Origin: Klebsiella sp. RIT-PI-d
GTDB lineage: Bacteria > Pseudomonadota > Gammaproteobacteria > Enterobacterales > Enterobacteriaceae
Reading direction: 5' to 3'
Assembly (NCBI RefSeq): GCF_001187865.1
Contig: NZ_LGIT01000003.1
Span: 186,001-250,000, forward strand
Length of the DNA: 64,000 nt
Below, piece by piece: positions 59,599-64,000 of this stretch; positions within the stretch are counted from its first letter, which is position 1, and every line of letters begins with the position of its first letter. The notes beneath the pieces are model-generated. The model made no database searches. It was given only the letters and a program-made list of their open reading frames with translations, and was not told where the DNA came from. A program made the position numbers and the translations under genes.

Positions 59599-59995
59599 TC
59601 CATCGCTATTCACATAAAGCCAGCCTCGCGCTGGCTTTTTTATTTTCTGCGCCGGCCGGCAAACGCCTTTCTGTTCAAAGCTTCTGTACTGGTAAACGTG
59701 CCCGTTATTTATCGTGAAAACGATTACACCCTCTTCTTTCGCCAGAGCCGCACTAATGCGATTCGTGCAGCACAGAATTTTGCCATTCGTTACATTTTAT
59801 TTCAGCATAATCTGAAATGGAGTTAAAAAATATCGCAAAGCCTGACAAAAATACTATAGTTTCATGCTGTTATGAACTTACCATTCTTGACACTTATGTA
59901 ACCGATTACACTGACGTGATTCAACTCACATATTTTAGCGGCATACTGACCTATTATTCGGGTCAATAAACCTGATAACACAACTGGAGGGCACC
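59599..59995 (+). promoter_or_regulatory. galP promoter: two GalR/GalS operators and a CRP site
   Basis: 397 bp. GTGAAAACGATTACAC at 59714-59729 is a perfect match to the GalR consensus GTGNAANCGNTTNCAC. ATGTAACCGATTACAC at 59896-59911 matches with one mismatch. A CRP site CGTGA-TTCAAC-TCACA lies at 59915-59930, and TATTAT at 59952-59957 is the likely -10. If the start is near 59964, CRP is centred at -41.5 and the proximal operator at -60.5, the same geometry as the gal operon promoter. The operator centres are 182 bp apart, suitable for a repression loop. Confidence 0.75.
59616..59643 (+). terminator. Terminator of metK
   Basis: AGCCAGC (59618-59624)-CTCGC-GCTGGCT (59630-59636) followed by T6. 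Confidence 0.92.
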
Positions 59996-61390
59996 ATGCC
60001 TGACAATAAAAAACATGGGCGTTCTAACAAGGCGATGACCTTTTTTGTCTGTTTCCTTGCCGCGCTGGCCGGACTGCTTTTTGGCCTTGATATCGGTGTG
60101 ATCGCCGGGGCTTTACCTTTTATCACCGATGAATTTCAGATCAGCGCTCATACGCAAGAATGGGTGGTGAGTTCGATGATGTTCGGTGCCGCCGTCGGTG
60201 CCGTGGGTAGCGGCTGGCTCTCTTTCCGTCTTGGACGTAAGAAAAGCCTGATGATCGGCGCCATTCTGTTCGTACTCGGCTCGCTATTCTCCGCCGCAGC
60301 ACCTAACGTTGAAGTGCTGATCCTCTCCCGCGTGCTGCTGGGCCTGGCCGTCGGCGTCGCGTCTTATACCGCCCCGCTTTATCTGTCAGAAATTGCGCCG
60401 GAAAAAATCCGCGGCAGTATGATTTCCATGTACCAGCTGATGATTACCATCGGGATTTTAGGTGCCTATCTTTCTGACACCGCGTTTAGCTACAGCGGTG
60501 CATGGCGCTGGATGCTCGGCGTGATCATCATTCCGGCTGTTCTGTTGCTGATTGGGGTCTTCTTCCTGCCGGACAGCCCGCGCTGGTTTGCCGCTAAACG
60601 TCGTTTTCACGATGCGGAACGCGTGCTGTTACGGCTGCGTGATACCAGCGCGGAAGCGAAAAATGAACTCGAAGAAATTCGTGAGAGCCTGAAGGTAAAA
60701 CAGAGTGGCTGGGCGCTGTTTAAAGAGAACAGCAACTTCCGCCGGGCGGTATTCCTTGGGGTGTTACTTCAGGTTATGCAGCAGTTCACCGGCATGAACG
60801 TGATCATGTATTACGCGCCGAAAATCTTCGAACTGGCCGGTTACACTAATACTCACGAGCAGATGTGGGGCACGGTGATTGTCGGCCTGACTAACGTGCT
60901 GGCAACCTTCATTGCGATCGGACTGGTAGACCGCTGGGGCCGTAAGCCGACGCTGACCCTGGGCTTCCTGGTCATGGCTGTCGGGATGGGTATCCTGGGC
61001 ACCATGATGCATATCGGTATCCACTCTCCATCAGCGCAGTACTTTGCTATCGCCATGCTGTTGATGTTTATCATCGGCTTCGCCATGAGTGCCGGTCCGC
61101 TGATTTGGGTGCTGTGCTCTGAAATCCAGCCGCTGAAAGGCCGTGATTTTGGTATCACCTGCTCCACTGCAACCAACTGGATCGCCAACATGATTGTCGG
61201 CGCAACGTTCCTGACCATGCTTAACACGCTGGGCAACGCCACTACCTTCTGGGTGTATGCGGGTCTGAACGTACTGTTTATCCTGCTGACGCTGTGGCTG
61301 GTGCCGGAAACCAAACACGTCTCGCTGGAGCACATCGAACGTAATCTGATGAAAGGGCGTAAACTGCGCGATATTGGCGCACGTAACTGA
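59996..61390 (+). CDS. galP: Galactose:proton symporter GalP
   Basis: 464 residues, the E. coli length, 12 membrane helices. Major facilitator sugar-porter signatures: [13 protein letters not shown] (about 31-43), GRKKSLM (about 79-85), PESPRW-like PDSPRWF (about 197-203) and [14 protein letters not shown] (about 259-272). GGAGG lies 5 nt before the ATG. Transports galactose, and also glucose and xylose to some degree. Convergent with hiuH. Confidence 0.97.
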   Translation: MPDNKKHGRSNKAMTFFVCFLAALAGLLFGLDIGVIAGALPFITDEFQISAHTQEWVVSSMMFGAAVGAVGSGWLSFRLGRKKSLMIGAILFVLGSLFSAAAPNVEVLILSRVLLGLAVGVASYTAPLYLSEIAPEKIRGSMISMYQLMITIGILGAYLSDTAFSYSGAWRWMLGVIIIPAVLLLIGVFFLPDSPRWFAAKRRFHDAERVLLRLRDTSAEAKNELEEIRESLKVKQSGWALFKENSNFRRAVFLGVLLQVMQQFTGMNVIMYYAPKIFELAGYTNTHEQMWGTVIVGLTNVLATFIAIGLVDRWGRKPTLTLGFLVMAVGMGILGTMMHIGIHSPSAQYFAIAMLLMFIIGFAMSAGPLIWVLCSEIQPLKGRDFGITCSTATNWIANMIVGATFLTMLNTLGNATTFWVYAGLNVLFILLTLWLVPETKHVSLEHIERNLMKGRKLRDIGARN

Positions 61391-61395
61391 TCATT

Positions 61396-61427
61396 ACAGG
61401 CTTCCTCTCTGACGGGAGGAAGCCTGT
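61396..61427. terminator. Terminator between galP and hiuH
   Basis: ACAGGCTTCCTC (61396-61407) and GAGGAAGCCTGT (61416-61427) pair perfectly around an 8-nt loop, between convergent stops. Confidence 0.75.
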
Positions 61428-61434
61428 CCCACCG

Positions 61435-61845
61435 TTAACTTCCGCGATAGGTCGAGTAACCGTACTGACTTAACAGCAGCGGTACATGATAGTGCTCATC
61501 GGTTTTCGTTATATGAAACTCAACCGGCACTTCCGGGAAGAAGCTCTCCTGCTTTTTGCTATCAAAATAGGGTTTAGTTTTGAACGTCACCCGATAGTCT
61601 CCCGGCTTCGCTTCCTGCTCCGGCCATAACGCTTTAATGCGCCCGTCTTTATCGGTATGTCCGCTATTCAATTGCTGCCATCCATTGCTGTTTTTTTGCT
61701 CCAGAACCACTTCGACATTAGCGGCGGGTTTACCGGTTTGTTGATCGAGAATATGCACGCTCAAAATATTGTTGGCGGCAGCCATGACCATGCCAGGGGC
61801 AGAAATCGCACAGGCGATGGCGGCGGTAAGAAGGTACTTTTTCAT
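61435..61845 (-). CDS. hiuH: Hydroxyisourate hydrolase (transthyretin-like), periplasmic
   Basis: 136 residues from the ATG at 61843-61845 ([15 protein letters not shown]); a 35-residue extension to 61950 would cross the HprR box and is rejected. Signal to about residue 23 (VMAAA), then the transthyretin-like fold with [15 protein letters not shown] (about 28-42), the [10 protein letters not shown] strand and the C-terminal YRGS tetrapeptide, diagnostic of HIUases. Second step of uric acid breakdown. Divergent from hprR as in E. coli, where hprR/hprS adjoin hiuH elsewhere on the chromosome. Confidence 0.96.
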   Translation of the reverse strand: MKKYLLTAAIACAISAPGMVMAAANNILSVHILDQQTGKPAANVEVVLEQKNSNGWQQLNSGHTDKDGRIKALWPEQEAKPGDYRVTFKTKPYFDSKKQESFFPEVPVEFHITKTDEHYHVPLLLSQYGYSTYRGS

Positions 61846-61912
61846 GTGATGCTCCGGGTTCGGTTGAGTACATTGACTGTATATGACTCGTGCGCTGCTA
61901 ACCTGACGCGAA

Positions 61913-61930
61913 GATGACAATTTCGTCATG
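61913..61930. promoter_or_regulatory. HprR box between hiuH and hprR
   Basis: Minus strand reads CATGACGAAATTGTCATC, a near-palindrome with GATGAC-AATTTC-GTCATG on plus. It matches the E. coli HprR box CATTACAAAATTGTAATG at 14 of 18 positions. It lies in the divergent hiuH/hprR gap, where HprR would autoregulate and induce hiuH under peroxide, HOCl or copper stress. Confidence 0.75.
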
Positions 61931-61979
61931 ATTGCTAATATCTCCCCCACGGACCTGATGCCTGTGACATAGTGGCTGC

Positions 61980-62660
61980 ATGAAAATTCTGCTCATTGAA
62001 GACAATCAAAAAACCCGCGATTGGGTAAGCCAGGGGCTGAGTGAAGCCGGTTATGTCGTCGACACGGCAAGCGAGGGCAAAAGCGGATTACGCCTTGCCC
62101 TGCAGGAACCTTACGCCCTGATAATCCTCGATATCATGCTGCCGTTGATGGATGGCTGGCAGGTACTGAAAGCGATACGAACGGCGCATCAGACGCCGGT
62201 AATATGCCTTACCGCGCGCGATGCCGTTGACGATCGGGTGAAAGGGCTGGAGTCCGGGGCAAATGATTACCTGGTAAAACCGTTCTCGTTTGCCGAACTG
62301 CTGGCAAGAGTTCGCACCCAGCTCAGAGACAACAATGCCGCCGATACGCGCCTGAAAATGGGTGGGCTGGAGATGGACTCTCTGCGACAAAGCGCTCACC
62401 GTGACGGCAAGGCGATAATATTAACCCGCAAAGAGTTTCTCCTGCTGTGGCTGCTGGCTTCACGCGCCGGTGAAATTATTCCCCGCGCGGTGATTGCCAG
62501 TGAAGTCTGGGGTATCAATTTTGACAACGAAACCAATACGGTTGACGTGGCGATCCGTCGCCTGCGCGCCAAAGTTGACGATCCCTTCGCGCATAAACTG
62601 ATCGGCACCGTCAGAGGAATGGGTTACCGGGTTACTGTAGATGAAAATAATAAAGCCTGA
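61980..62660 (+). CDS. hprR: HprR, OmpR-family response regulator
   Basis: 226 residues (E. coli HprR/YedW 223). Receiver domain 1-112 with phospho-acceptor Asp51 in [12 protein letters not shown], conserved Lys in [10 protein letters not shown]-terminal winged helix with [20 protein letters not shown] (about 143-162) and [15 protein letters not shown] (about 185-199). Known role in E. coli: H2O2/HOCl-responsive activator with HprS, overlapping CusR targets. Overlaps hprS by 20 bp. Confidence 0.95.
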   Translation: MKILLIEDNQKTRDWVSQGLSEAGYVVDTASEGKSGLRLALQEPYALIILDIMLPLMDGWQVLKAIRTAHQTPVICLTARDAVDDRVKGLESGANDYLVKPFSFAELLARVRTQLRDNNAADTRLKMGGLEMDSLRQSAHRDGKAIILTRKEFLLLWLLASRAGEIIPRAVIASEVWGINFDNETNTVDVAIRRLRAKVDDPFAHKLIGTVRGMGYRVTVDENNKA

Positions 62661-64000
62661 ATTATCAATAACGTTTCGCCTGACGCTGGCATTTGTCCTG
62701 GTGATGACGCTGGCCTGCACTGGCGTGAGCTGGACGCTGTATCAGGGGCTGAGTAAAGAACTCACATGGCGGGACGATATCACGCTGGTTAATCGGGCGG
62801 ATCAAATTAAGCAGCTTCTGCTCGATGGCGCTCAGGCGCAAAATCTGCCGCTCTACTTTAACCGGATGATGGATACGCGTCAGGATATTCTGCTTATCCA
62901 GGCTCCCGGCGCAGAGCCTGTTTCGGTCAACCATACCCGCGTTGATCCTGCGCGGCTGGATGTGCTTCCCGCGCAGAAAAAGCCAACGCTGGACACTATT
63001 GCGAAAAGTGATGTCTCCGGTACGCCACTTTCGGCGGTACGCGTTGCGGCAAACAGTCAGGGTAAGCCGGTCACCATTACTGTTGCCAGACTGGCAACAG
63101 AACGTCAGTACATGCTTGAACAGTATCGATACCACAGCATTCTGATCTCTGTTATCGCGATCCTTCTCTGCTCCGCCGTCAGTCCGCTGCTCATCAGACG
63201 CGGGCTGAAAGCGATTGCCGCCCTGAGTCAGCTCACGGCGAATACGGATAGCCGCGGACTCAGCCAGCCGCTGGATGAAACACGGCTTCCCGTTGAGCTG
63301 AAGCCGCTGGGAAGCGCATTAAATGTTATGCGCCAAAAACTGGGTGAGGACTTTACGCGCCTCAACCAGTTTGCTGACGACCTGGCGCATGAGCTGCGCA
63401 CGCCGGTTACCATTCTGCTGGGTCATAACCAGGTAGCGTTAAACAAAGAACGCAGCGTGGAGGAGTATCAGCAGGCGCTGGCAAACAATATCGAAGAACT
63501 CGAAAACCTGTCGCGCCTGACGGAAAATATTCTGTTTCTCGCCCGGGCAGAACACCACAATATTCTGCTTAAAAAAGAGCGCCTTTCTCAGGTCGATGCC
63601 GTTACTCATCTTGTTGACTTTCTTGAGTATGATGCCGATGAAAAGAAGATGACGTTCGATATCACCTGTACCGGCACGGTCCAGGCCGACCGGATATTAC
63701 TGCAACGGGTATTGCTAAACCTGCTCAGCAATGCGATCCGCTATTCACCCGATGGCGCGACTCTGCGCATCACCAGCCACGCTCGCGATGGGCAGGACAT
63801 TATTGAGATTGCCAATCCCGGCGCGTCATTTAATGCCCCGGACAAGATGTTTAACCGTTTCTGGCGCGGCGATAACGCCCGTCATTCATCGGGCTACGGA
63901 CTGGGCCTGTCGATGGTAAAAGCCATTATGGAGCTGCATGGCGGTTCGGTGCGCTATCGCTTTGATCGGGGGCACCATATCTTCTCACTGCATTTTCCTG
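62641..64000 (+). CDS. hprS: HprS, sensor histidine kinase (3' end outside the window)
   Basis: At least 453 residues from the ATG at 62641; the frame is still open at the right edge, close to the expected stop (E. coli HprS 452). Two membrane helices (about 12-33 and 158-180) flank a periplasmic sensor domain, then HAMP, the H-box with His250 in AHELRTPVT, N-box NLLSNAIRYSP and ATP lid GYGLGLSMVKAIMEL. No periplasmic cysteine is visible between the two helices. Translationally coupled to hprR. Confidence 0.94.
   Translation, partial: MKIIKPELSITFRLTLAFVLVMTLACTGVSWTLYQGLSKELTWRDDITLVNRADQIKQLLLDGAQAQNLPLYFNRMMDTRQDILLIQAPGAEPVSVNHTRVDPARLDVLPAQKKPTLDTIAKSDVSGTPLSAVRVAANSQGKPVTITVARLATERQYMLEQYRYHSILISVIAILLCSAVSPLLIRRGLKAIAALSQLTANTDSRGLSQPLDETRLPVELKPLGSALNVMRQKLGEDFTRLNQFADDLAHELRTPVTILLGHNQVALNKERSVEEYQQALANNIEELENLSRLTENILFLARAEHHNILLKKERLSQVDAVTHLVDFLEYDADEKKMTFDITCTGTVQADRILLQRVLLNLLSNAIRYSPDGATLRITSHARDGQDIIEIANPGASFNAPDKMFNRFWRGDNARHSSGYGLGLSMVKAIMELHGGSVRYRFDRGHHIFSLHFP

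Overview
The window is chromosome of a gamma-proteobacterium in the Enterobacteriaceae, close to Escherichia, Salmonella and Citrobacter. Gene order over most of it is the E. coli K-12 order from dsbC/xerD to metK/galP: xerD, fldB, ygfX, sdhE, ygfZ, yqfA, yqfB, bglA, ygfF, gcvPHT, ubiI, ubiH, pepP, ygfB, zapA, 6S RNA, fau, serA, rpiA, argP, yggE, argO, mscS, fbaA, pgk, epd, tktA, loiP, speB, speA, yqgB, metK, galP. Proteins are near-identical in length to the E. coli ones. The accessory content is not that of E. coli K-12; a Citrobacter-like genus is my best guess, not a proven one.

Region by region. 1-5600: end of dsbC, recombinase xerD, flavodoxin fldB, the SdhE flavinylation factor with YgfX, YgfZ, YqfA, YqfB and a gained RpiR/SIS regulator. 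5600-10830: bglA, then an inserted scsABCD operon (periplasmic thiol-redox and copper tolerance) before ygfF. 10830-22360: glycine cleavage operon gcvTHP, ubiquinone hydroxylases ubiI and ubiH with pepP and ygfB, divergent zapA, 6S RNA and fau. 22360-32000: serA, rpiA, argP, yggE, argO, mscS, then epd-pgk-fbaA of central carbon metabolism. 32000-35430: a gained five-gene operon, one PPC/DUF296 protein plus a complete ECF-type vitamin/metal importer (S, T, A, A). 35500-38580: tktA and the lipoprotein protease loiP.

38580-54445 is the main accessory block, inserted exactly between loiP and speB: an AT-rich leader, an F17-like four-gene chaperone-usher fimbria (subunit, chaperone, usher, tip adhesin), then with only 10 and 14 bp gaps a two-partner secretion pair, a TpsB transporter and a 2,930-residue filamentous-haemagglutinin TpsA. 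TpsA has CdiA-like stalk and receptor-domain features but no VENN toxin module; it ends in a Pro/Thr/Lys-rich tail and 43-residue tandem repeats. All six genes look like one adhesion operon.

54446-64000: speB, speA and yqgB (polyamine synthesis), a partly decayed interval, metK, galP (GalR and CRP sites readable), then hiuH divergent from the hprR-hprS two-component pair with a recognisable HprR box between them. The window cuts dsbC at the left and hprS at the right. No insertion sequence, integrase, tRNA, rRNA or CRISPR array was seen; the only structural RNA recognised is 6S RNA.
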